Below, in pieces: positions 52,979 through 60,462 of a stretch of 64,000 nucleotides of DNA. How positions within the stretch are numbered: position 1 is the stretch's first letter; the number at the start of each line of letters is the position of its first letter. This DNA is from Methanoculleus oceani (GTDB lineage: Archaea > Halobacteriota > Methanomicrobia > Methanomicrobiales > Methanoculleaceae). The position numbers and the translations under genes were made by a program. The stretch spans positions 248,001 through 312,000 of the forward strand of contig NZ_QFDM01000002.1 of NCBI RefSeq assembly GCF_023702065.1. The letters are read 5' to 3'. The notes beneath the pieces are model-generated. The model was given only the letters and a program-made list of their open reading frames with translations. It had not been told where the DNA came from and did not search any database.

Positions 52979-53328
52979 ATTATTCCGCAAGAAAGTCAAG
53001 AGTCTTCCTGTGCCGCTCGATGAGCATCCTGAAGTCTTCCTGCTTTGAGGGGCGGGGCGACTCTTCAGGGTGTTGCGGTGCGATACCGGATGGGCCGACG
53101 GAACACGGGGCGGTCGAATCCCACGGGATGGAGAGGCTGTACGAAGACCCGGGCTCCGCGACGTTTTCCTTCCTCCCGGTTGTTCTCCGATCTCCTGGCC
53201 CCATCTTCCACTCCTCCCGTATCGATCGCTTTCCAGCGTTGTGAATTTGGCGCTCCACCGGTATTAATGTTAGGTCCTGCATGCTCACGCCGGTAGTTCA
53301 CATCGGCCCCGCAGGGCCGCATGTATAT
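52979..53328. other. Region without a recognisable gene
   Basis: Open frames exist on both strands, but none has a protein-like composition throughout. The only coding-like hint is a minus-strand end at 52980 (KQEDFRMLIERHRKTLDFLA before a stop), which could be the tail of a lost gene, perhaps an antitoxin. The rest looks like non-coding debris between a toxin gene and the palindromes. Confidence 0.4.
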
Positions 53329-53361
53329 GGACAAATTGCGAATCGTATTTACAATTTGTCC
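53329..53361. repeat. Palindrome upstream of a degenerate ATPase gene start
   Basis: GGACAAATTG and CAATTTGTCC form exact 10-nt arms around 13 bases. TATATGG overlaps and precedes it. Sequence 53324-53412 resembles the promoter, palindrome and first codons of the intact ATPase gene at 53736-53815. Confidence 0.75.
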
Positions 53362-53376
53362 AGTCCAGTACAGGGA

Positions 53377-53412
53377 GTGATCCGGCGGGAGGCGGAGGAG
53401 AAGAGGGGATGA
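53377..53412 (+). pseudogene. 5' stub of a DUF4143-type ATPase gene
   Basis: Eleven codons (VIRREAEEKRG) and a stop match the start of the intact ATPase (MIRRDAEAQIRS). The nucleotide match includes the run GTGATCCGGCGGGA, which is GATGATCCGGCGGGA in the intact gene. Together with the palindrome before it, this is the front end of a second gene copy whose body is lost. The following 53413-53735 holds no recognisable gene; it includes a small AT-rich hairpin-like stretch around 53468-53500 (CTAATCGTGATTAG). Confidence 0.65.
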
Positions 53413-53735
53413 GCACCCGGTCCCGGATCGGCAGAGAGCACGCCCGGCATCGCGGTCAAGGAACCCTAATCGTGATTAGTACTAATCTGGATTAGTACTG
53501 AAAACTTCGTGCAATCCGTATACAACCCCATACCCTGCCCGAACCGCCGCAGGAATTGCTGCTCCCCCAAAATGTCGAACGGGTCCGGTCCATAAAGATC
53601 AAGACTCGGCGACCCGAGAATCACCCAGCCGTATCGCCCGGCTCACATCCCCCTCTCGTGAAGGCATCAGCCGCCGGGTGTGCTTGACGACGGCACCCTC
53701 TACCTCATCCCGGACCATTGACGCCGGTCCACAGG

Positions 53736-53781
53736 TATATTTAAGTGGACAAATTATAAATCCCATTTATAATATGTCCAC
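53736..53781 (+). promoter_or_regulatory. TATA box and 37-base palindromic operator of the ATPase gene
   Basis: TATATTTAA (53736-53744) abuts a palindrome at 53745-53781 with 17-nt arms, GTGGACAAATTATAAAT and ATTTATAATATGTCCAC, one mismatch, and a CCC centre. The right arm contains the ATG at 53774. A protein bound here would cover the transcription start and the start codon, which is expected of tight repression, possibly autoregulation. Confidence 0.7.
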
Positions 53782-54973
53782 CGTGATGCAGGGGATGATC
53801 CGGCGGGATGCGGAGGCGCAGATCCGATCGCTCGCTCTCGGCTTTCCGGCAGTAGCCGTCATCGGCCCCCGCCAGTCAGGAAAGACGACGCTCGTCCGGT
53901 CGGTATTCCCGCAGCTGCCCTACATCTTGCTCGAGGATCCCGACACCCGCGCCTTCGCAGAGGAGGACCCCCGCAGCTTTCTCGCACAGTACGAGAAGAC
54001 CGGGGCGGTCCTCGACGAGGTGCAGAGGGTCCCGGAGCTCTTCTCGTACCTCCAGGGGGTCCTTGATACGAATCAGAGGCCAGGACAGTTCATCCTCACC
54101 GGATCCCAGAACTTCCTGATGATGGAACGGATATCCCAGTCGCTTGCCGGCCGGGTCGGGATCGTCAAACTCCTCCCCCTCTCGATGGGGGAACTCGTCC
54201 GTGCCGGGATAGGGATTGAACGCTACGAGGATCTCCTTTACGCCGGCCTCTTTCCCCGCCCCTACAGCAGCAGCATTCACCCGCGAGACTTCTATTCGTC
54301 GTATGTCCAGACCTACATCGAGCGCGATCTCCGCCTTCTCAAGCAGGTGCAGAACCTCTCGGTGTTCCAGACGTTCATGAAGATGTGCGCCTACCGGTCC
54401 GGCCAGGTGGTGAACTACTCGTCCCTCGCCCATGACTGCGGTATCACCTACAACACGGCAAAAGAGTGGCTCTCCCTCCTGGAGACGTCGATGCTGGTCG
54501 TCCAGGTCAGGCCCCATCACAAGAACTTCAACAAGCGGCTTATCAAGATGCCCAAACTCTACTTCACGGACCCCGGCCTTGCCGCGCACCTGGCCGGGAT
54601 ACAGGGTGCCGACGACCTCGTTTACCACCCCCTGAAAGGAGGGCTCTTTGAATCGCTCATCATAACAGAGTTCCTGAAGTTCCGGTTTAACCGGGGCAAA
54701 GAGCCCAACATCTACTTCTGGCGGGACAAACTCGGGCATGAAATCGACTGCATCATCGAGTATCAGGGGTGGGATCCCGTCCCGGTCGAGATCAAGTCGG
54801 GCAGAACGGCAAGTGCCGACTTCTTTGACGAGATCACGTACTGGAACGGGCTCTCCGGCAACGCCCCGGATCGCTCGTTCGTGGTCTATGGGGGCGACCG
54901 GTCCCAGCATCGGGCGGCAGGGCACCTAGTCGGGTACCGGGACCTGGAGCCGATCCTGCAGTACCTGGAGTGA
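53774..54973 (+). CDS. AAA_14/DUF4143-type ATPase
   Basis: The 399-residue protein has Walker A VAVIGPRQSGKTTLVRSVFP, Walker B-like KTGAVLDEVQRVPELFSYLQ and sensor FILTGSQNF. A winged-helix region (CGITYNTAKEWLSLLETSML) and the C-terminal DUF4143 domain follow, with FESLIITEFLKFRFNRG, EIDCIIEYQG and VPVEIKSGRTAS, a D...E-I-K nuclease-like pattern. The family is multi-copy in archaea and of unknown function. Starts at 53774, 53786 or 53795 are all possible; 53774 fits the TATA spacing, while 53795 gives the family's usual MIRRDAE. Confidence 0.85.
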   Translation: MSTVMQGMIRRDAEAQIRSLALGFPAVAVIGPRQSGKTTLVRSVFPQLPYILLEDPDTRAFAEEDPRSFLAQYEKTGAVLDEVQRVPELFSYLQGVLDTNQRPGQFILTGSQNFLMMERISQSLAGRVGIVKLLPLSMGELVRAGIGIERYEDLLYAGLFPRPYSSSIHPRDFYSSYVQTYIERDLRLLKQVQNLSVFQTFMKMCAYRSGQVVNYSSLAHDCGITYNTAKEWLSLLETSMLVVQVRPHHKNFNKRLIKMPKLYFTDPGLAAHLAGIQGADDLVYHPLKGGLFESLIITEFLKFRFNRGKEPNIYFWRDKLGHEIDCIIEYQGWDPVPVEIKSGRTASADFFDEITYWNGLSGNAPDRSFVVYGGDRSQHRAAGHLVGYRDLEPILQYLE

Positions 54974-55022
54974 TCGGCACCCTATCGGATCGCTCTTTAC
55001 CCCACGGACCCATATCCTGATC

Positions 55023-55688
55023 ATGCCCGACGACCGGGAGATCATCACGGCGGCCATCCGAAAGGCACGTGAACTCGGGGTGGACGCGGCGGGCGCCGTC
55101 CCTGCAGCGAGGCTCATCGGCTGCCCGTCGGCGGTCGCGGACGGACACCGGGGATCGCGGACCGACCGGGGGACCTACATCGTCCTCGGGCTCTCCCACG
55201 ATGCTGAGCACCCCGAACTCGACCTCTGGGAAGCGGACCGGGGAACGCCCGGGGACCGGATCCTCGGGCATATCGGCAAGGAACTCGCCCGCTGGCTGCA
55301 GGAAACGCACGGAGTCCGGGCCCGGGTCATCCCCTACCGGCTCGAGGACGGCGGGATCTACCTCAAGGACGCGGCCTCTCTGGCAGGCATCGGGCGGATG
55401 GGGAGAAGCAACCTCGTCCTCGTCCCGGGCTTCGGACCGAAGATCCGGTTCCGGGCGGTATGGGCCGACCTGGACTGCCCCGGACAGGATCTCCCGGAAC
55501 GAGACATCCCCTGTGCCGGCTGCGAGGGATACTGCACCCGTGCCTGCCCGATGGATGCCTTTTCTACCGGCAGGTACAGCCGGGAGCGGTGCCTGGCGCG
55601 GATGAACGCCGACAAAACCTCCGGGAGAGAACGGATCGACCACTGCCGTGCCTGCGAACTCGCCTGCCCTGCCGGGGACGAGGGATAG
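55023..55688 (+). CDS. QueG-like iron-sulfur protein (epoxyqueuosine reductase-related)
   Basis: The 221-residue protein ends in a ferredoxin-like double-cluster region, CAGCEGYCTRACPMDAF and CRACELACPAG. The middle (YLKDAASLAGIGRMGRSNLV, then PGFGPKIRFRAVWADLDCPG) is the cobalamin-side region of QueG-like proteins. It is shorter than true QueG and lacks the C-terminal HEAT-like domain. Archaeal members are usually annotated only as 4Fe-4S proteins; activity is uncertain. The gene stands alone. Confidence 0.8.
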   Translation: MPDDREIITAAIRKARELGVDAAGAVPAARLIGCPSAVADGHRGSRTDRGTYIVLGLSHDAEHPELDLWEADRGTPGDRILGHIGKELARWLQETHGVRARVIPYRLEDGGIYLKDAASLAGIGRMGRSNLVLVPGFGPKIRFRAVWADLDCPGQDLPERDIPCAGCEGYCTRACPMDAFSTGRYSRERCLARMNADKTSGRERIDHCRACELACPAGDEG

Positions 55689-55749
55689 GCGGCGGGCAAT
55701 GGAAAACTCACCGGGAACGGCCCTACCGCTTTGAAGCCCCCGGCCGCAT

Positions 55750-58581
55750 CTACGCCGCCTCGTGCCGCCGCAGGAACTCCCGGATCTTCCGCGACTCGAT
55801 CCAGCCCCGGTCGAGCTGTTTGACGATCGCGTTGATCCGCTCGACCTGCTCCCGGATCCTCTCCGTAGCCGTCCCTTCTTCGAGCAGTTCGGTCATGCCG
55901 AGGATCACCTGCAGCGGCTGGCGGACGTGATCCGCGAGGATCGCGAACTGCTCGATGTTCTGCTCGATCCGGTCGTATGCCTCCCGCCGGATCCTCTCGA
56001 CCTGCTTCCGTTCGGTGACATCGGCGGAGATGACCGCGAGCCGCCTGACCTGCCCGTTTGCGCCCTGGATCGGGAAGAGGATATGATCGAAGATCCTCCC
56101 CTCATACTCGTCGGTCATCCGGATGGGCTTCGCCGAGGAGAAGGCCTCATCGGCCCACTTCTTTCGGGATGCGGCAAGATCGGGCGGGAAGAGGTCGTAC
56201 ACGCATGTTCCGCGAAGGTCTTCTATACTCCCCCCGGACCGTGAGGCCATCGCCTCGTTCAGGGCAAGGATGATACCCTCCCGGTCGATGAGCACCGTGG
56301 CGTCGGGCGTCGCGTCCAGGAGCGCACGGAACTGCTCTTCACTCTCCTGCAGGGCCAGCTCGGCCCGTTTCCGCTCGGTGATATCGATCGCGACCTCGAG
56401 CCGCACGTCCCGCCCGTCGGGCCACCGGATGATCCGGTCGACGATGTCTAAGTGGATATCGAGAACCGGGTTATAGAACTCCCACCGGTACGGTTCCGGC
56501 TTCCGGGCAAGGATCACATCGTTGGTGCAGAACGGGCACGGCGTCTCGCGACCCTGGAACTCGCGGTAGCATAGCCCGCCGATAACGTCCTTCCCGAGCG
56601 CTCGTGTAAAGTAGGGGTTTGCATACAGGATCTCGTTCGTCGCGGGATCCGTGACGTACACGATCTGCTCGAGGCCGTCGAAGATCGAGAGGAGCTGGTC
56701 GCGCTCGAACTGCAGGGTCTCTTCGGCCTGTTTGCGCTCGGTGATGTCCCGGAAAACGGCCATGATGGAAGGCCGGCCCCGGTAGAGTATGGGGGTCGCC
56801 GTGATGTCGACCCGGATCGTTCGGCCGTCGAGGGTCCTGAGTTCCTGTTCGGCCAGCGGAGTGGCCGTGCCTTCCTGCTGCATCCGGCGGATCTGCCCGG
56901 CAATAGCCTCACGATATTCGGGGGAGACGAAGAGATCCAGCGGTTTGCCCACGATCTCTTCAGGACTCCCGGCGCCCGCAATCCGGACGCAGGCAGGATT
57001 CACGTAAACGATGATGCCGTCCTGGTGTACGACCACGGCATCCGGCATGAGTTCGACGAGGGAACGGTACCGCTCCTCGCTCTCCCGGAGGGCGTCCTCT
57101 GCCCGCTTGCGGTCCGTGATGTTCTCGATCATGCCGATGAGGAACTCCGGACCGCCCTCCGCGTTCCGGACCAGGGAGCCTGTCAGCATGCCCCAGAGGA
57201 TCCGGCCGTCCCTCCCTACATAGCGTTTCTCCAGCCGGTAACTCTCGATCTCTCCGGCGACGAGAGACGCCGCGAGCGCCGTATCTTCCGCCAGATCGTC
57301 GGGATGGGTAGTATCAGCAAAATGCATGCCACGAAGATCGTCCCGCTCATACCCGAGCATCTCCTGGAATGCCGGGTTGCTATCGATGATGCATCCGTCC
57401 AGCCCCACGAGAGCGATACCGATCCCGGCCCTCTCGTAGATGCCGCGGAACCACTCCTCGCTCTCCCGGAGCGCCCTCTCCGCCGCTTTCCGCTCGCGGA
57501 TATCGATGCCGATGCCTACCCGGGTATCGTCGGAGAGGCGGATGTTTGCCCAGGAACTCTCGACGAACGAGCCGTCCTTTGCCCTCAGCACAAAGTCCCG
57601 CCACCCGGGCTCGAGCGACCGCATGAACCGGCCGACCATCTCCCGGTACCCGGCGTCGGGATAGCATAACGCCATGAGGCCGCCGCCGCGTGCGTCTTCC
57701 TCCGTCCATCCCAACGTCTCGCGCAGCGCGCGGTTGAACCGGAACGTCTTCAGGTTCGGGTCGTAGATCGTGATCATCACCGGGATCGCATCGATGATCG
57801 CCTGCAGCAGTTCGCGCTCGTGCGCCATCGTCCGCTCCGCCCGCTTCCGGCCGGTGATGTCGCGGGAGACCGTCAGGACCCGCTCGACTCTTCCCGAGGG
57901 ACCGGGGATCGGGACCGAGATATACTCGCTGTACTCGACATCCTTTATTACGGCATGGCGGACCTCTCCCCGCACCTGCTTGCCGGTGGCAAAGACCTCC
58001 CTGACCTTCTCGAAGTACGGGCCCGCCCCCTCCGTCGTAAACCCGAGCTCCTCCCAGGTCTTCCCCACCATCTCGTGCGGCTCCCGGCCGAGTTTACGGG
58101 CGAACCCCCTGTCCACGTGGACATACCGGAGGTCACGGTCCAGGATGTTCACCGTCTCCGGCAGATAGGAAAGGATGGTTTCCAGCATCTCCTGCTCGCC
58201 GTCCGGCCGAAAGTCCTGCAGGCGGACGAGGTGCATGCCGTCCTCTCCGACCCTGCCGGAACACCGGATCCGCCGCTCTTCGCCGTCGGCGGTCCGGAGG
58301 GTGCAGGCAAGGGCCGGGAGATCGGCACGGTCCCGTAACGATGCCGATATCGCCCGCCTGCACTCCTCTTCGACGACCCGGGGCAGAAGAAACCGGTTCA
58401 GGAACTCCCCGGCGTCGCCGCCGAAAAGAGCGTCCCGGTCGACGCCGAGACAGTGCTGCAGCGCTCTGTTGATCCAGACGATACGGTTCTCCGGACCGAC
58501 CAGAAGCACGCCCTCGTCAAGCAGGTCGAGGATATGCGGGGCCAGCGCGGGTTCGACAGAAGCGCCAGAGAACGGTGTCAT
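55750..58581 (-). CDS. Multi-PAS sensor protein with HisKA-like end but no kinase ATPase
   Basis: The 943-residue soluble protein consists of about seven PAS/PAC units (ILDLLDEGVLLVGPENRIVW, NILDRDLRYVHVDRGFARKL, RSLVELMPDAVVVHQDGIIV and others), each followed by RDITERKQAEETLQFE-like PAC ends. The last 80 residues (FAILADHVRQPLQVILGMTE) resemble a histidine-kinase dimerisation helix with His in DHVRQPLQ. The HATPase domain that should follow is absent. Such truncated sensors occur in methanogens and may act through partners. AT-rich TAAATAATAAAG lies before the start. Confidence 0.88.
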   Translation of the reverse strand: MTPFSGASVEPALAPHILDLLDEGVLLVGPENRIVWINRALQHCLGVDRDALFGGDAGEFLNRFLLPRVVEEECRRAISASLRDRADLPALACTLRTADGEERRIRCSGRVGEDGMHLVRLQDFRPDGEQEMLETILSYLPETVNILDRDLRYVHVDRGFARKLGREPHEMVGKTWEELGFTTEGAGPYFEKVREVFATGKQVRGEVRHAVIKDVEYSEYISVPIPGPSGRVERVLTVSRDITGRKRAERTMAHERELLQAIIDAIPVMITIYDPNLKTFRFNRALRETLGWTEEDARGGGLMALCYPDAGYREMVGRFMRSLEPGWRDFVLRAKDGSFVESSWANIRLSDDTRVGIGIDIRERKAAERALRESEEWFRGIYERAGIGIALVGLDGCIIDSNPAFQEMLGYERDDLRGMHFADTTHPDDLAEDTALAASLVAGEIESYRLEKRYVGRDGRILWGMLTGSLVRNAEGGPEFLIGMIENITDRKRAEDALRESEERYRSLVELMPDAVVVHQDGIIVYVNPACVRIAGAGSPEEIVGKPLDLFVSPEYREAIAGQIRRMQQEGTATPLAEQELRTLDGRTIRVDITATPILYRGRPSIMAVFRDITERKQAEETLQFERDQLLSIFDGLEQIVYVTDPATNEILYANPYFTRALGKDVIGGLCYREFQGRETPCPFCTNDVILARKPEPYRWEFYNPVLDIHLDIVDRIIRWPDGRDVRLEVAIDITERKRAELALQESEEQFRALLDATPDATVLIDREGIILALNEAMASRSGGSIEDLRGTCVYDLFPPDLAASRKKWADEAFSSAKPIRMTDEYEGRIFDHILFPIQGANGQVRRLAVISADVTERKQVERIRREAYDRIEQNIEQFAILADHVRQPLQVILGMTELLEEGTATERIREQVERINAIVKQLDRGWIESRKIREFLRRHEAA

Positions 58582-59039
58582 CGGGGGGACTCCACTTGCA
58601 CGAAATTATCCTGTCTTTATTATTTATTTATGATTGTGGAAACCTCTTAACCCGGAAAGATCTGTCTCCCCTATTGCCTTCCGGGCAATGGCGATGCGCG
58701 ACCCGGGAGAGCACGGCGGTTTACCCTCCGCCCGTCCATGGCAATTCATACGGCTGCGGAGAGGACAATCACGATGGCTGCAGCGGTTCCGCCCTACCGG
58801 CGATAAGGATGTCGATACCGGCAGGGCGACGAAAGGGAAGAAGTATACCCGGCGGTGCTGCTGCCGGGCCCGATGCAGGCCCCGTCAGGGAAGACCTGCA
58901 CCGTCGCGGGGCCGGCATACTCCGCAGAACGGGAAGGCTTTTATCCGGCCAGAGATCTCCGGCTGTTGCATATGGCCTTACGGCAGCATGCCTGTACGGG
59001 GAATTCCGATCGTGTTGGCTGCAGAACGGAGACAGCGCA
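58582..59039. other. Intergenic region, no gene recognised
   Basis: This 458-base stretch carries the AT-rich promoter region of the PAS gene (58600-58640, minus strand) and, at 58936-58948, TATA-like CTTTTATCC for the small gene at 59040. Plus-strand open frames run through it, but their translations are basic and low-complexity, so I do not call them genes. Confidence 0.5.
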
Positions 59040-59201
59040 ATGAAGGTGCTCGTGAGGACCCCGGAGGGGGTTGAAGAGGTCAGGGAAGTCGATTCCGACT
59101 GGGTCATCCCCGGCGACGTCCTGGACGACGGCTCGGTCGTCCTCGAACTCTGGGACGAACTCTCGGACGACGACTACCTGGCGATAGGGCTGTACGACTG
59201 A
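59040..59201 (+). CDS. Small acidic protein
   Basis: Fifty-three residues (MKVLVRTPEGVEEVREVDSD to the end DDDYLAIGLYD), very acidic, without a known domain. GGAGACAGCGCA precedes the ATG, and the sequence switches from unlikely to well-formed protein at this ATG. The function is unknown. Confidence 0.6.
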   Translation: MKVLVRTPEGVEEVREVDSDWVIPGDVLDDGSVVLELWDELSDDDYLAIGLYD

Positions 59202-59310
59202 AAGGTGAGGGCGGGAGAAACGGAGGGCATACGCAGAGGTGCCGCCGTGCGCGTGATGCGGCTCGTTTCAGGCAGGTATACCCTCGCGGGTGAGGACCAT
59301 CGCCCAGCCT

Positions 59311-59654
59311 TTACTCCTCTTCTTCCCGGATCATCGTCTCTATCGCGTCCTCCAGGGGCCCAAGTTTGGTCTGGATGATATCCCAGAGAATCGTTGGTTT
59401 CACCGCATAATAGGAGTGAACACTGATATCACGGAGCCCGGCAATCTTTCGCCATTCGATCTCCGGGTGACGGGCGGTGACGCTCGTGGGAATCTGTTTT
59501 GTCGCTTCCCCGATGGTAACAAACCTGAGCACAACGGCGTCAAGGCGCATGCGATCGGCCACGAGTTCCTCAAACGTTCGGTACCTACATAAGAGCGGAT
59601 TGAGGCGATGGCGTCGCGGATGTCCTCAAGATACAGCAGGAGATCTCTAGGCAT
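59311..59654 (-). pseudogene. HEPT (DUF86) toxin gene with a frameshift
   Basis: The start (MPRDLLLYLEDIRDAIASIR, then SYVGTE) and the rest (FEELVADRMRLDAVVLRFVT, IGEATKQIP, GLRDISVHSYYAVKP) are in different frames. They join near 59585, where loss of one base would explain the shift. Restored, the protein has normal DUF86 length, and the R-x4-H motif (RDISVH) of the HEPT RNase/AMPylation-linked site is intact. It overlaps the MNT gene by 8 bases, the usual antitoxin-toxin arrangement. A sequencing error could also explain the shift. Confidence 0.75.
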
Positions 59655-59931
59655 AAACGACCTCATCAAGGACGGCATTCCGAATCCGGGGCTTTAAGGT
59701 GTCGGCGATGACGAGATCCGTCCTTCGCCCCAGGAGGTCTTCGAGGTAGAACTTGAGGTCCATAAAGTGATCGAACGTCTCCTCTCCCTCCCGGAACTCC
59801 ACCAGGATGTCGATGTCGCTTGCCGGGGTGGCTTCGTTGCGTACAACCGATCCGAAGATGCCGATACGGGCCACGCCGTAGCGTTCCCGGAGGGTGCGCA
59901 GGTTCTGCCGGATCTGGGCGAGAGGATGCAT
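59647..59931 (-). CDS. MNT nucleotidyltransferase antitoxin
   Basis: A 94-residue minimal nucleotidyltransferase: RIGIFGSVVRNEATPASDID, then ILVEF (G-S-x10-D-x-D metal and nucleotide site), and LLGRRTDLVIADTLKPRI. MNT antitoxins AMPylate and silence HEPT toxins. I start at the ATG at 59931, preceded by TATA-like AGTATAAGTGG about 40 bases upstream. The frame could extend to an ATG at 60039, adding MPSREGRKHLYDIAEKLWHE and 16 more residues, which looks like the start of another HEPT gene. Confidence 0.85.
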   Translation of the reverse strand: MHPLAQIRQNLRTLRERYGVARIGIFGSVVRNEATPASDIDILVEFREGEETFDHFMDLKFYLEDLLGRRTDLVIADTLKPRIRNAVLDEVVYA

Positions 59932-60025
59932 CGTTATTCTTGAATAATACATCCGCCCACTTATACTCTCCGGCACCCGTTCATGCCACAACTTCTCTGC
60001 AATATCGTAGAGGTGTTTCCTGCCC

Positions 60026-60337
60026 TCACGCGACGGCATAGACATCCCTGCAGGTCTCTTCCACGGACTCACGGAAGATCGGGTTTCTGATCGCCGATAG
60101 TTCAACGAGATCGATCTCGCGGCCGAAGAGTTCGGCCAGGTCCCCGGCGAGACCGAAGTACGCCTCCGCATGCTCCACAGGGGTCATCGGTTCGAACTCG
60201 ACGACAAAATCGATGTCGCTCGCCGCAGGGTCGAACCGGTCGCCCGTCGCCGAGCCGAAGACCGCGAGCCTTTTCACGCGGCGGCGTGCAGCGATGTGGG
60301 CGATCTCGGGGATTTTCTCGCGGATGATAGGATGCAT
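60026..60337 (-). CDS. Second MNT-type nucleotidyltransferase
   Basis: The 103-residue protein has RRRVKRLAVFGSATGDRFDP, then AASDIDFVVEFEPM with the G-S...D-x-D active site, and LFGREIDLVELSAIRNPIFR typical of MNT domains. The likely partner HEPT is missing: only a possible first 20 codons (59975-60039) remain after it. So there are two MNT genes and one damaged HEPT gene. Confidence 0.85.
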   Translation of the reverse strand: MHPIIREKIPEIAHIAARRRVKRLAVFGSATGDRFDPAASDIDFVVEFEPMTPVEHAEAYFGLAGDLAELFGREIDLVELSAIRNPIFRESVEETCRDVYAVA

Positions 60338-60462
60338 CGGACTCCCTATGACGATATTACCATCCGGGAAGCATTATCCCTTTCGGATTAGAGAGGACGG
60401 AGCGCCGCCCCCGCATCACTCCCGCTCCGCCCGCCCGGGGCACTCCCCCGGCACCCCCGCCA

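Noticed and set aside
52980-53288. 102-codon minus-strand frame
   Set aside because: Only the last 25 or so residues look like protein; the rest overlaps plausible frames on the other strand, and no ribosome site or domain is visible.
58575-59039. Plus-strand frame running into the small acidic protein gene
   Set aside because: The sequence upstream of the ATG at 59040 is Arg/Gly-rich and not protein-like; the ribosome site is directly before 59040.
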